A stretch of 12,950 nucleotides of DNA from Peptococcaceae bacterium (GTDB lineage: Bacteria > Bacillota > DSM-12270 > Thermacetogeniales > Thermacetogeniaceae). The notes under the pieces were generated by a model. That model saw only the letters and a program-made list of their open reading frames with translations. It was not told the origin of the DNA and did not search any database. Made by a program: the position numbers and the translations under genes. This document shows, piece by piece, positions 1 through 5,479 of this stretch. The stretch covers positions 436 to 13,385 of the forward strand of contig PLQY01000015.1 of NCBI GenBank assembly GCA_003160265.1. Direction: 5' to 3'. Position 1 is the stretch's first letter. Each line of letters opens with the position of its first letter.

Positions 1-2
1 TG

Positions 3-221
3 ATCGTCTACGCCCTGATCGAATACGTCGTCAAGCAGGAGAGACTTGCCACGTCGGCCAGGCAGGCGCTGTTCATGTTCCGCATGCCGGCCATCGTCAC
101 TTTAAGGGTCAATGGACAGATCATGCAGCAGATCGGCAACATCAAGCCCTTCATGGTGGAGATCCTGGCCGCCCTGAACGTCAAACCTCTGGAGCTGGAT
201 GGTGGTGTGGACACCGGCTAA
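3..221 (+). CDS. C-terminal fragment of a probable transposase
   Basis: The reading frame is open from the left edge of the window and ends at a TAA at 219-221, giving about 72 residues of a protein that starts outside the window. The visible part begins IVYALIEYVVKQERLATS and continues with a mixed hydrophobic and basic composition, ending LKPLELDGGVDTG-like. A V-x-A-L-I-E-x-x-x-x-Q segment followed by a short tail is typical of the end of DDE transposases of the IS1634/IS4 type, which place the catalytic glutamate region just before such helices. This family call is from recollection of the pattern, not from a search. It is the only plus-strand gene in the window and converges on the DUF932 gene, which fits an insertion sequence abutting the element. 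It could instead be another helical protein. Confidence 0.5.
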   Translation: MVYALIEYVVKQERLATSARQALFMFRMPAIVTLRVNGQIMQQIGNIKPFMVEILAALNVKPLELDGGVDTG

Positions 222-245
222 AACTGCTGAACGAACGACTTTTTA

Positions 246-277
246 AAAACTTGCTTGTCAATGTTCAAATAAGTTTT
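246..277 (-). terminator. possible terminator after the DUF932 gene
   Basis: On the minus strand AAAACTT pairs with AAGTTTT across an 18-nt loop, and the second arm runs straight into further T residues. It lies about 35 nt beyond the stop of the DUF932 gene, in the gap between two convergent genes. The stem is short and AT-rich, so this is a weak call. It could also be part of the insertion-sequence end. Confidence 0.35.
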
Positions 278-309
278 CCCTTGGAGCGGAAAATGGGTTT
301 CAACTAACT

Positions 310-1263
310 CTATTTACTTTCCACATAGCGATTGAGCAACAATTGCGCTCTCTCCATAAAGGGATCTCCGTCGATTACCCTGGCAAGTCTATTTTCCTGC
401 CAGTTGGCGCTTTTCCGTGCAGGCTCCCGGTGGTCGGCGAAGTCGGCAGCCGCATTGAACAAGGCGTATGCCGAGTTTTTGAAGTTCGCCAGGTCGGGCG
501 CCGCCAGCCTTGCCCTGAAGTCCTCGCGGAGTTCGATGGCGTTGTTTCTGACCCGTGCCGTTGCCCTGGTCTCGTCTATGGGAAACAGGCTTTCGATGTA
601 TTCTCCCACTTGAGCCGAAGTCAGGATCAGGCTTGCGAACTCCTCCGCCTTGAGACGCAGGATCTCCATGTATTGGTTGGCGTTGACCAGGGTCATCCTG
701 GCCTGCTCCAGTTTGGAGATCATGTCGCCCCGATGCTTGGTTGTCCAGATTCTCCTGGCTCCTCTTAGCGCCGCAGTCAGGGTGTTATTGCAAACTACCC
801 GAGTTGGCGTGATTGCCACTTTAACTGCGTTATATCCGTCGTGCCCGTTGCTAAAGAGCAGATACGGGTCAACCTGGTCGCCAAGGATGGTGACTTGCTC
901 CATCCGGGCCAGCAGCCATGTTTTCCGGCCACCAAAGAGACTTCCTGCGGTCTCGTACCTGACGCCCTCGCCCAGAAGCTGGTCGGTGAAGGCGAAGGCT
1001 TCGGCGTTCTGGCAGATCTGGTATTGGTCGCTGACAATACCCAATAGATCGCCGGTATCGTCGCGGAGGTTTGCCCGGTATTCATCGGTTAAGGCGTGTC
1101 CCTCACCGTAAAAAACCGGCACCTGCTCAACTCGCCAGTCAAGCCCGGAGATACGCAGCGCTTCCTCGCTGGTCAGCGCTTCTTCAACGCGGACGCCCAT
1201 GCCGTGCCAGGGGGTCTGTCTTACGTAAAACATCGAGTCGTTCCCAGTTATTCCGCTCGCCAT
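310..1263 (-). CDS. DUF932 / phage-plasmid-like protein (TIGR03299 type)
   Basis: A protein of about 317 residues of the DUF932 family, common on plasmids and phages; the biochemical role is not established. Recognition rests on the N-terminal pattern ending MFYVRQTPWHGMG, the EALRISGLDWRVEQVPV block, the segment IVSDQYQICQNAEAFAFTD, the central FSNGHDGYNAVKVAITPTRV and the VVCNNTL block, all characteristic of the family. The ATG at 1263 is chosen because family members begin about ten residues before the D-S-M-F-Y segment. The frame also stays open to a TTG at 1302, but that lies only 3 nt from the Shine-Dalgarno. A perfect AAAGGAGG lies upstream at about 1306-1313, separated from the ATG by a 30-base hairpin. 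The toxin gene ends 85 nt upstream, so these genes may share a transcript. Confidence 0.85.
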   Translation of the reverse strand: MASGITGNDSMFYVRQTPWHGMGVRVEEALTSEEALRISGLDWRVEQVPVFYGEGHALTDEYRANLRDDTGDLLGIVSDQYQICQNAEAFAFTDQLLGEGVRYETAGSLFGGRKTWLLARMEQVTILGDQVDPYLLFSNGHDGYNAVKVAITPTRVVCNNTLTAALRGARRIWTTKHRGDMISKLEQARMTLVNANQYMEILRLKAEEFASLILTSAQVGEYIESLFPIDETRATARVRNNAIELREDFRARLAAPDLANFKNSAYALFNAAADFADHREPARKSANWQENRLARVIDGDPFMERAQLLLNRYVESK

Positions 1264-1270
1264 CTTGTGC

Positions 1271-1300
1271 GGGTGCGCGGCCGCCTCTCGGCCCGCACCC
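1271..1300 (-). promoter_or_regulatory. stable hairpin between Shine-Dalgarno and start of the DUF932 gene
   Basis: On the minus strand GGGTGCG pairs with CGCACCC, and after one bulged G the stem continues GGCCG with CGGCC around an AGAGG loop, giving 12 base pairs in 30 nt. It sits directly between the perfect AAAGGAGG and the ATG at 1263. When folded it would bring the ribosome binding site to about 12 nt from the ATG. Structured spacers of this kind are known, for example in phage T4 gene 38. Here the role is inferred. Confidence 0.5.
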
Positions 1301-1347
1301 AATCGCCTCCTTTGAGTGATTGGATTTACGGGCCAACGGCCCTGTTG

Positions 1348-1740
1348 CTACCCGTCCAGTTCGTCACAGTCGCTGCAGAGCTCCAGGATCAGAGCTACTT
1401 TCACCTTCATTTCGGCTAAGGTCTCAGGATCGATATGCCCCACCAGCTTCAGCTTGTCTTGGAATACCGTCATGATCTGGTCACTGACCACTTTGGACGG
1501 TATTTTCAGTCCGGCTTCCCGCCAATGTTCGATATTCAGATCCCAGGGACCTGCTGCCGGCTGACTGGATACACTTGCAACCACCAGATCCTGTCTTGCC
1601 TGGTTGTGGTACTCCGAACTCACCACTACTGCAGGCCTGGTTTTAGAGCCAGGTTTCTGCCGGAAGGGCAGTTCAACTATGACCACATCGCCCGGCCTGA
1701 ACTTCCTCTTTTCATTCTTCCAACTCTTCGTAGTCGTCAT
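1348..1740 (-). CDS. PemK/MazF-family toxin, probable endoribonuclease
   Basis: A protein of about 130 residues of the PemK/MazF family, whose members cleave mRNA at short sequences and are held inactive by a partner antitoxin. The family core is clear: FRPGDVVIVELPF at the start of the barrel, KTRPAVVVSSEYHN, a V-A-S-V-S-S strand, then WREAGLKIPSKVVSDQIMT, and a closing helix that begins with D-P-E-T-L-A-E. The P-G-D and R-P-A-V-V-V-S elements and the conserved Ser are where family members carry substrate-binding residues. The ATG at 1740 is used because the preceding in-frame ATGs (1752, 1758) also lack a convincing ribosome binding site. All of them overlap the antitoxin gene, which implies translational coupling. 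There is only one toxin in the window although the antitoxin block occurs twice. Confidence 0.88.
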   Translation of the reverse strand: MTTTKSWKNEKRKFRPGDVVIVELPFRQKPGSKTRPAVVVSSEYHNQARQDLVVASVSSQPAAGPWDLNIEHWREAGLKIPSKVVSDQIMTVFQDKLKLVGHIDPETLAEMKVKVALILELCSDCDELDG

Positions 1741-1900
1741 CTGTCCATTCATCTTCATCAAAGAATCCGGTCGCCTCAACCAAGGCCACCTTCTTCCCCG
1801 CCAGATCCGGCCAGAGACGATCCATGAGCCGGTTGAAAAGCCAGTTCTGGTCCTCCCAGCTCATCTCTTGCGCCGCCCGTTCCAACTCTTCTCTCGTCAT
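1712..1900 (-). CDS. antitoxin partner of the MazF-like toxin
   Basis: A small protein of about 62 residues directly upstream of the toxin, overlapping it by about 29 nt in another frame. It has a helical N-terminal part, MTREELERAAQEMSWEDQNW, followed by LFNRLMDRLWPDLAGKK, and a strongly acidic tail (DEDEWTDDDYEELEE). This layout, a folded N-terminus plus an acidic tail able to fill the toxin groove, is usual for MazF antitoxins. I do not recognise the exact family. Two starts are possible: GTG at 1912, eight nt after a GGAGG, and ATG at 1900 after AGAGG. The ATG is preferred because the duplicate copy near 12.8 kb has lost the GTG. Autoregulation by the pair would be normal for such modules, but no operator is proven here. 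Confidence 0.75.
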   Translation of the reverse strand: MTREELERAAQEMSWEDQNWLFNRLMDRLWPDLAGKKVALVEATGFFDEDEWTDDDYEELEE

Positions 1901-2021
1901 CAAAACAATCACCTCTCATTCCTCCGATCCGCTCCTCTCTTGACAAAATAGAGTGCCCGGAGGGATTTCTCCCTGCGGGCGCAAGATTCCACGCCCGCCG
2001 GGGCAAACAAAAAAAGACACA
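1762..2021 (-). repeat. 260-bp direct repeat, copy 1 (antitoxin leader and start)
   Basis: This block recurs at 12638-12897 in the same orientation. A run of 25 identical bases (1912-1936 against 12788-12812) and many shorter runs anchor the alignment. The register shifts by one base inside the antitoxin start because copy 2 lacks one base. The copy covers the antitoxin's first two-thirds, its leader, and the T-run of the upstream terminator. The leader keeps a perfect 7-bp stem, GCGGGCG with CGCCCGC (1975-1998), whose loop differs between copies, and a GGGA-GAAA-TCCC hairpin. Structure is kept while loops drift, which suggests the leader RNA matters. Confidence 0.85.
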
Positions 2022-2065
2022 AAACCACCTTGAGCAGCATGCTGCTCCTAATGGCAAAAGTGTCT
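2009..2065 (-). terminator. apparent intrinsic terminator of the structured RNA
   Basis: On the minus strand AGACAC (2060-2065) pairs with GTGTCT (2015-2020), and the second arm runs straight into seven T residues. Between the arms lies a perfect 16-bp palindrome, GAGCAGCATGCTGCTC (2032-2047), which would fold as an inner hairpin. This is a plausible rho-independent end for the transcript starting near 2682, although the long interior makes it atypical. Confidence 0.55.
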
Positions 2066-2242
2066 CGTCTTTCAAAAGTTATTCAGTTGCCAGCGCGCCT
2101 GCAACAACGCACCGGAATTCGGAATCTCTTCATGCGGAGTACTACGGGTCCCAATTGGGGGCGATTCCTAGGCGTAAACCCCCGCCAACCGCTGCGGCAT
2201 TCGCCGCTCCTCCGCCGGGCAGGTTACCGCACTGCCCACGCA

Positions 2243-2533
2243 GGCCACCGCATCGCTCTTCGCTCTCTGCCCAGTGGCCGTTCTGCCCGTCACTCACGGC
2301 TGGGTCCCACCGCCTCTGCCCCGCTCTTCGCACCACAGAGGTTCCGTCAAGGCGGGAAACTCGCAATCGCTCTTCGCGCATTTCATGCAAACTTCCTCTT
2401 AAGCCTTTTCCGAAAGACGCCTCGCTCTTCGCTCTCAGCGTCCGCCACAGGAGTACACCCGCTCTTCGCACTGGGACTTTTCCTGTGTCCTTCCCTGCCA
2501 GCCTGCGATCGCTCTTCGCTCTTCTCATGCAGG
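2243..2533 (-). repeat. six hairpins with the shared loop motif GCGAAGAGCG
   Basis: The ten-base motif GCGAAGAGCG occurs six times on the minus strand (plus-strand spans 2510-2519, 2460-2469, 2423-2432, 2368-2377, 2322-2331, 2254-2263), with steps of 37 to 68 bases. Each copy lies inside its own inverted repeat. The stems are CCTGC/GCAGG (2502-2533), CACAGGA/TCCTGTG (2446-2487), GACGC/GCGTC (2416-2442), GGAAGTTTGC/GCGAGTTTCC with three G-U pairs (2355-2396), CCTCTG/CAGAGG (2313-2341) and GGCCACTG/CGGTGGCC with one G-U pair (2243-2279). The loop sequence is constant and the stems differ but stay complementary, as expected for RNA structural units rather than a simple DNA repeat. Confidence 0.75.
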
Positions 2534-2688
2534 TTCCGGAACTTTCATCCGCACCGGTATTTGGGATACCGGTGGACAGGAAGAGATGTTGTCTCAGTTA
2601 TAAAGCCTCTGAGACCAGGCATACCAAGTTTATTGACTTGGGCATCCCGTGACTTTTGACAACTTCTGCCACGGGCTTCTTTATCCGA

Positions 2689-2717
2689 ACTCTACAACCT
2701 TTTTAAAAGGTTGTCAA
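2689..2717 (-). promoter_or_regulatory. sigma-A type promoter with palindromic operator, drives the structured RNA
   Basis: On the minus strand a consensus -35 TTGACA (2712-2717) is followed after exactly 17 bases by a -10 like TAGAGT (2689-2694). The spacer is filled by a perfect odd-length palindrome, CAACCTTTTTAAAAGGTTG, extending one further pair each side (2694-2714). A second palindrome, GAGCGATCGCTC (2722-2733), lies just upstream of the -35. A palindrome between -35 and -10 is a classical repressor position, so the RNA is probably regulated. The regulator is unknown. Confidence 0.7.
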
Positions 2718-3011
2718 CAGGGAGCGATCGCTCACCTAAAATCTTACCCGAGGGGATCCGGATCACTCACATCGAAATCTTACCGATTCCTGAAATGGTC
2801 TAAGTTCCGCCCCTTCGCGCCGTAAATAATCACCGAGAACTTCGCTTCCCGTCAGTTCCGTGTCAGATCAGATCGGCTCGCCCTTACCTGTCACTTAACC
2901 TTCGGGTTCGGCGAGGCCGGTCGACCTCGTCATCGGACGGACCGCCAGGTAGTCACTCCCTGCCGGGCAAACGATCGGTGGTGCCACCACCAATAATGGC
3001 ACCGCACACGC
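2718..3011. other. gene-free region upstream of the structured RNA, with direct repeats
   Basis: No gene is supported here. Two related direct repeats lie at 2726-2748 and 2761-2784; read on the minus strand each starts GGTAAGATTT and ends GTGAG-C/T-GATC. A shorter relative, GGTAAGG followed by GCGAGCCGATC, lies near 2871-2888. There are also small hairpins: AACC-TTCG-GGTT near 2898-2909, CGAGG/CCTCG near 2911-2929, and GGTGCCA/TGGCACC (2980-3003) just beyond the ABM gene's stop. The last has no T-run and is at best a weak terminator. The repeats could be operator or replication-protein sites. Confidence 0.5.
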
Positions 3012-3317
3012 TCACTTGAGCCAGCTGGCAGTGCGGGGGCGAACCTCGACCCGCAACGGGGGCTCGGCCAGAAGGTCCAGGATCTCGTCACGCCACTTGT
3101 CGGCATCTTCGCTCCCTTCGTAGCGCGACTTCGCTCCCTCGTCCTTAAACAACTCCAATGACCACATCGTGTCCGGCTCGCCGGGCACTGCACACATGAC
3201 CCAAGGGTCGCTGGCACCTGACTCCTTGATGTACTTCGTCGCCAGCTCGAACAGGGTGTCACCGCGACCAGGCTTTGCGACCATCTTAATCACGTAACCG
3301 GGCTGACTCTCAGCCAT
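3012..3317 (-). CDS. small antibiotic-biosynthesis-monooxygenase (ABM) domain protein
   Basis: A protein of 101 residues with the layout of the ABM/quinol-monooxygenase-like dimeric alpha-beta barrel family: a first strand VIKMVAKPGRGDTLFELATK, a segment with D-P-W-V-M-C-A-V-P-G-E-P-D, a W-S-L-E-L-F strand (the family's typical conserved aromatic and acidic positions), then a helix before a final strand, LRVEVRPRTASWLK. Members act on quinones, haem or polyketide-like substrates, or have no known substrate. Nothing here fixes the substrate. The ATG at 3317 is chosen because AAAGGAG lies ten bases upstream. An overlapping ATG four bases earlier is out of frame and closes at once. It has its own promoter and a long structured leader and appears to be a single-gene cargo unit. 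Confidence 0.75.
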   Translation of the reverse strand: MAESQPGYVIKMVAKPGRGDTLFELATKYIKESGASDPWVMCAVPGEPDTMWSLELFKDEGAKSRYEGSEDADKWRDEILDLLAEPPLRVEVRPRTASWLK

Positions 3318-3379
3318 ACATACCAGACTCCTTTCACCGTTCATGCATGTGAAGTAGAACTTAAACGTCAAGAGCTGAC

Positions 3380-3421
3380 GGCACATCTTCTTCCCCGACT
3401 TGCCGGGGAAGAAGATGTGCC
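3380..3421 (-). promoter_or_regulatory. perfect 18-bp hairpin in the leader of the ABM gene
   Basis: GGCACATCTTCTTCCCCG pairs perfectly with its reverse complement across a six-base loop. A smaller element, CGTCA-AGAGC-TGACG, abuts it (3367-3381). It lies between the promoter at 3466-3494 and the gene start at 3317, so it would be in the 5' untranslated RNA. It lacks a T-run, so it is not an ordinary terminator. It could be a leader switch, an RNA-stabilising hairpin, or a palindromic miniature repeat element. Confidence 0.65.
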
Positions 3422-3465
3422 GCGTAGTGATGTATTAATAACCGCTAACCAATCTCGTTACTTAC

Positions 3466-3494
3466 ATTTAACAGAACTTGCTAGGTAATGTCAA
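3466..3494 (-). promoter_or_regulatory. sigma-A type promoter for the ABM gene
   Basis: On the minus strand a consensus TTGACA (3489-3494) is followed after 17 bases by TTAAAT (3466-3471), four of six matches to the -10 consensus. The predicted start near 3459 gives a leader of about 140 nt. It lies 28 bp past the stop of the preceding gene, so the ABM gene need not depend on read-through. Confidence 0.6.
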
Positions 3495-3521
3495 GGACAC
3501 GGGACACGCAGGGCTCCTGGA

Positions 3522-4199
3522 CTATTTTTTCAGCTTCACGGCGCGACTGAATTCGTCCGGTCTGGCGCCCACGACGGCAAGATCCCAGGTGTATTTTTTT
3601 CCCGGTGGCGTTTTCTGTTCAGCGTCTTCGCAGTCCGGGTAAATAAATATATCCGCTTCCGGCGCAGGATCGTCGCCCAGTCTCGGAGCGTCGACCAGCC
3701 ACCGGATCGCCTCGCCGTCCTTGCTGGCGAAACTGACTTCCGCCATCACCGGCCGGCCAGGGCGGCGGACCAACCTCCAGCCGAACCCGGGCATTTCCAG
3801 CCTGGCGTGGGCGTAAAACAGCCCCAGGACCGCCTGCCGGCAGGCATCACTGGCATCGGCAGGATGCTGGCGCCCTTTGACCGCCCAGAGCTGGAATTGC
3901 GCATTGGTAGTGCCTGGGGCGCTCTGCGAAAACACGCTGTAGATATCCACCACCCCCGCGAGCCAGAGACTTTTAGCCGCAGCGCCCATCTCTTGCCGGT
4001 TGCGCCGCAGCGCCACCGCGGCCGCGGTCTGGGTCAGCGCCCCGGCCTCCGCCAGGCATTCCATAAGAGCAACTGCTTTGCCATCGCAATCGTCCCTCTC
4101 TTTCATGGAGCCGGCCTTCATCTTGACCAGGCAAACTCCATGGGCATAAAAACTATCCGCTTTCAACTTTTGTTCCAATAGTTGTTCCAGCGCATTCAA
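3522..4199 (-). CDS. unrecognised winged-helix-like protein
   Basis: A 225-residue protein I do not recognise. Residues about 45-85 (from KAVALMECLAEAGALTQTAA through LRRNRQEM to LAGVVDIYSVF) read like a winged helix: a helix, a second helix starting L-T-Q-T-A-A, a basic recognition-like helix, then a strand pair ending in a tyrosine-containing wing. The second half has G-W-R-L-V-R-R-P-G-R-P-V-M-A-E-V-S-F and Y-T-W-D-L-A-V-V-G, which could form a beta-rich domain. The general arrangement resembles replication-relaxation proteins of Gram-positive plasmids, but that is a weak resemblance. The start has AAAGGAG four bases upstream. It follows the S1-like gene by 23 nt and is surely in the same transcript, so a role in RNA or DNA transactions of the element is plausible. 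Confidence 0.6.
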   Translation of the reverse strand: MNALEQLLEQKLKADSFYAHGVCLVKMKAGSMKERDDCDGKAVALMECLAEAGALTQTAAAVALRRNRQEMGAAAKSLWLAGVVDIYSVFSQSAPGTTNAQFQLWAVKGRQHPADASDACRQAVLGLFYAHARLEMPGFGWRLVRRPGRPVMAEVSFASKDGEAIRWLVDAPRLGDDPAPEADIFIYPDCEDAEQKTPPGKKYTWDLAVVGARPDEFSRAVKLKK

Positions 4200-4222
4200 C
4201 TCCTTTCCAGCTGCTTTTTGCT

Positions 4223-5257
4223 CTAACCCCAGAGGTCAAGACGCAGTTTCTGCTCCTTGGGCGAATAGACATTGACCTTGGCGAGCACTCTTTCCCCGAC
4301 ATGAAGTCCGTGCAGAGTCGAGGCGATCCCGATCAGCCCGGGCTGCACTTCCAGGTGCAGCACCAGCGAGCCATCCTGCTGTTTTACCTGCCTGACAACC
4401 CTGGCCGCGACCACGTCGCCCCTCTGGCAGCTGTATGTTGCCCATGGGTCTGCCTCAACGGCAGTCAGAGACACCCTGATCGTGTCTGTCTGGCGGTCAA
4501 CCCGGATCACCTTCGCCTTGGCCTGTTTGCCCGGACGGAACAACCGCTCCAGCCTCTCGGCCTGGCGCGTTGTCGCCGAACCCCGGGACACCTCGACCAG
4601 CACTCCGCCCCCCACGTCCACCACGAGTCTTGGCGGCTTGTCGCCTTCCGCCGGCAGGACTGCCTTCACCACCACATCGATTATTTGATCGGGCTGAAGC
4701 GTTGCAAATACCCTTTCCCGGGCGTCGGCAATGGCCGCCCGGCGGGAGCAGGCCGCCAGGCGATTTTCCTTATCCATACCGGCGATTTTCACTCTCACCA
4801 CCTGGCCGACGTAACGGAACATGAGCCGCTGGCTCTCCAGGCCGGTTTCACTGAGCGGGCAGACGCCCTTCACGCCGCCGAGGTCGAGTTCCCAGACGGC
4901 CGTCTTCAAGTTGTCGGGGAAGGTGATCTTTTCCACGCAAGCCTCTATTGGCCGGTCTTTCTTGTGAACGAACCATAGATACTCCCATCGATCCGCTTCC
5001 TGAACGAAGCCCTCCGGTTTTACCTTTTGCATAGCCGCAGGGAACGTCTCCCTTGGTTTTTTTCCGCTTGTCTTCTTGCTCTTCTCAGGCACAGGAGTTG
5101 CCGTCGGCTCTAAGGCGACCCGCCCTTCATCCGGCAGATCTCTGTCTAAGGCTTCAGGATCGATAATCTGGTTCTCCGGAGCAACGTAATCTTCCAGCAC
5201 AATACCCGTCTTTTGCTTATCATCGATGAAATCTTGCTTTACCTTGGAAATTACCAT
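4223..5257 (-). CDS. protein with three S1-like RNA-binding repeats
   Basis: A protein of 344 residues. Residues 1-80 are charged and probably disordered, including a K/S-rich stretch. Three S1-like OB repeats follow: one around 95-165 (GVKGVCPLSETG then GQVVRVKIAGMDKENRLAAC), one around 175-250 (VVDVGGGVLVEVSRGSA then GKQAKAKVIRVDRQTDTIRV), and one around 255-340 (RGDVVAARVVRQV then VGERVLAKVNVYSPKEQKLR). The G-x-x-V-x-A-K-V-x-x-V-D-x-x pattern that closes each repeat is the S1 signature. S1 domains bind single-stranded RNA or DNA. The ATG at 5257 has AGGAGAGG at good spacing; an in-frame GTG three codons earlier is too close to it. It begins 80 nt after a terminator, and I see no clear promoter in that gap. 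Confidence 0.78.
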   Translation of the reverse strand: MVISKVKQDFIDDKQKTGIVLEDYVAPENQIIDPEALDRDLPDEGRVALEPTATPVPEKSKKTSGKKPRETFPAAMQKVKPEGFVQEADRWEYLWFVHKKDRPIEACVEKITFPDNLKTAVWELDLGGVKGVCPLSETGLESQRLMFRYVGQVVRVKIAGMDKENRLAACSRRAAIADARERVFATLQPDQIIDVVVKAVLPAEGDKPPRLVVDVGGGVLVEVSRGSATTRQAERLERLFRPGKQAKAKVIRVDRQTDTIRVSLTAVEADPWATYSCQRGDVVAARVVRQVKQQDGSLVLHLEVQPGLIGIASTLHGLHVGERVLAKVNVYSPKEQKLRLDLWG

Positions 5258-5337
5258 GAGAAACACCTCTCCTTCTCTAAGCTTGTTCTGTTTTTATTGC
5301 CCATTCCAAGATCCATTGCCCCGTCCGGAATCCAAAC

Positions 5338-5370
5338 AAAAAAAGCGCCGGCCATTATAGCCCGCACTTT
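5338..5370 (-). terminator. intrinsic terminator at the end of the par-rep-tra operon
   Basis: On the minus strand AAAGTGC pairs with GCGCTTT (one G-U), then after a G-G mismatch GGC pairs with GCC around a TATAATG loop, and the hairpin runs into seven T residues. It overlaps the stop of the small ORF by two bases. The TATAAT in the loop looks like a -10 box, but no -35 lies at proper spacing. Confidence 0.8.
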
Positions 5371-5479
5371 AGCTAAACTGCCACCGGCAATCACCGGTAA
5401 GAACCAGCTGCTCCCGGCACGACAGGAAGATGTTCAGCGTATAGATACCGTCTTCATTGACGTTCGTTTCAGCGCTCAT
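5369..5479 (-). CDS. possible small protein downstream of the coupling-protein gene
   Basis: A 36-residue ORF, MSAETNVNEDGIYTLNIFLS continuing through CREQLVLTGDC to a TAA that overlaps the terminator. The frame is open upstream for another 18 or so codons with coding-like content (GQCFGCFEKFRRHE) but without a start codon. A good AAGGAG with an ATG at 5516 lies there in a different frame and reads only M-L-R-L-F before TGA. Loss of one T from the TTTT run near 5500 would join that start to this ORF, giving a protein of about 48 residues. Function is unknown. The region between the coupling-protein gene and the terminator holds nothing else. Confidence 0.35.
   Translation of the reverse strand: MSAETNVNEDGIYTLNIFLSCREQLVLTGDCRWQFS

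Larger units (their letters stand above)
2009..2682 (-). ncRNA. candidate large structured noncoding RNA (~670 nt)
   Basis: No credible protein gene occupies this stretch. Minus-strand transcription from the promoter at 2689-2717 would yield a chain of hairpins in this order: CCCGTG/CACGGG (2646-2675), CCAAGT/ACTTGG (2624-2641), GTCTCAG/CTGAGAC (2591-2615), CACCGGTAT/ATACCGGTG with a 5-nt loop (2552-2574), six hairpins sharing a loop motif (2243-2533), GGGCAG/CTGCCC (2217-2237), and GCGGC-GAAT-GCCGC (2194-2207). It ends in the T-run terminator. G-U pairs in two stems work only on the minus strand. I do not recognise it as RNase P, tmRNA, 6S or a known riboswitch. Large ornate RNAs of plasmids and phages (GOLLD, ROOL, ARRPOF, OLE types) are the natural comparison, but none was matched. 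The 5' and 3' ends are estimates. Confidence 0.6.

Noticed and set aside
8..214. A 68-codon minus-strand ORF at the left edge
   Set aside because: The plus-strand frame 3-221 has far better protein character and a sensible C-terminal end.
1330..1342. GGGCC-AAC-GGCCC hairpin just past the toxin gene as a terminator
   Set aside because: The stem is five pairs and no T-run follows on the minus strand.
1776..2075. A 99-codon minus-strand ORF over the antitoxin leader
   Set aside because: It is in the wrong frame for the antitoxin and reads glycine-rich after the start. It is of interest only because the same upstream ATG becomes in frame in copy 2.
2254..2519. A CRISPR-like or simple DNA repeat array of CGCTCTTCGC
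   Set aside because: Spacing is irregular (37-68), repeats are only 10 bases, and the flanks are self-complementary, so hairpin units explain it better. The match to the SapI restriction site is taken as coincidence.
2142..2528. A 128-codon minus-strand ORF across the hairpin array
   Set aside because: The product is arginine- and glycine-rich and low in complexity, contains the repeated loop motif in different frames, and has no ribosome binding site. It is best explained as a by-product of the structured RNA.
2155..2652. Long plus-strand ORFs over the same region
   Set aside because: They are proline- and arginine-rich without domain patterns, antisense to the promoter-terminator pair and to the G-U-supported strand.
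2930..3262. A 110-codon minus-strand ORF overlapping the ABM gene
   Set aside because: It is serine- and arginine-rich, out of frame with the domain-bearing ORF, and lacks a ribosome binding site.
4301..4978. Long plus-strand ORF opposite the S1-like gene
   Set aside because: It is a shadow of the coding strand with histidine- and proline-rich composition and no start signal.
5345..5370. TATAAT on the minus strand as a promoter for the S1-like gene
   Set aside because: It is the loop of a good terminator hairpin and lacks a -35 at 16-18 bases.
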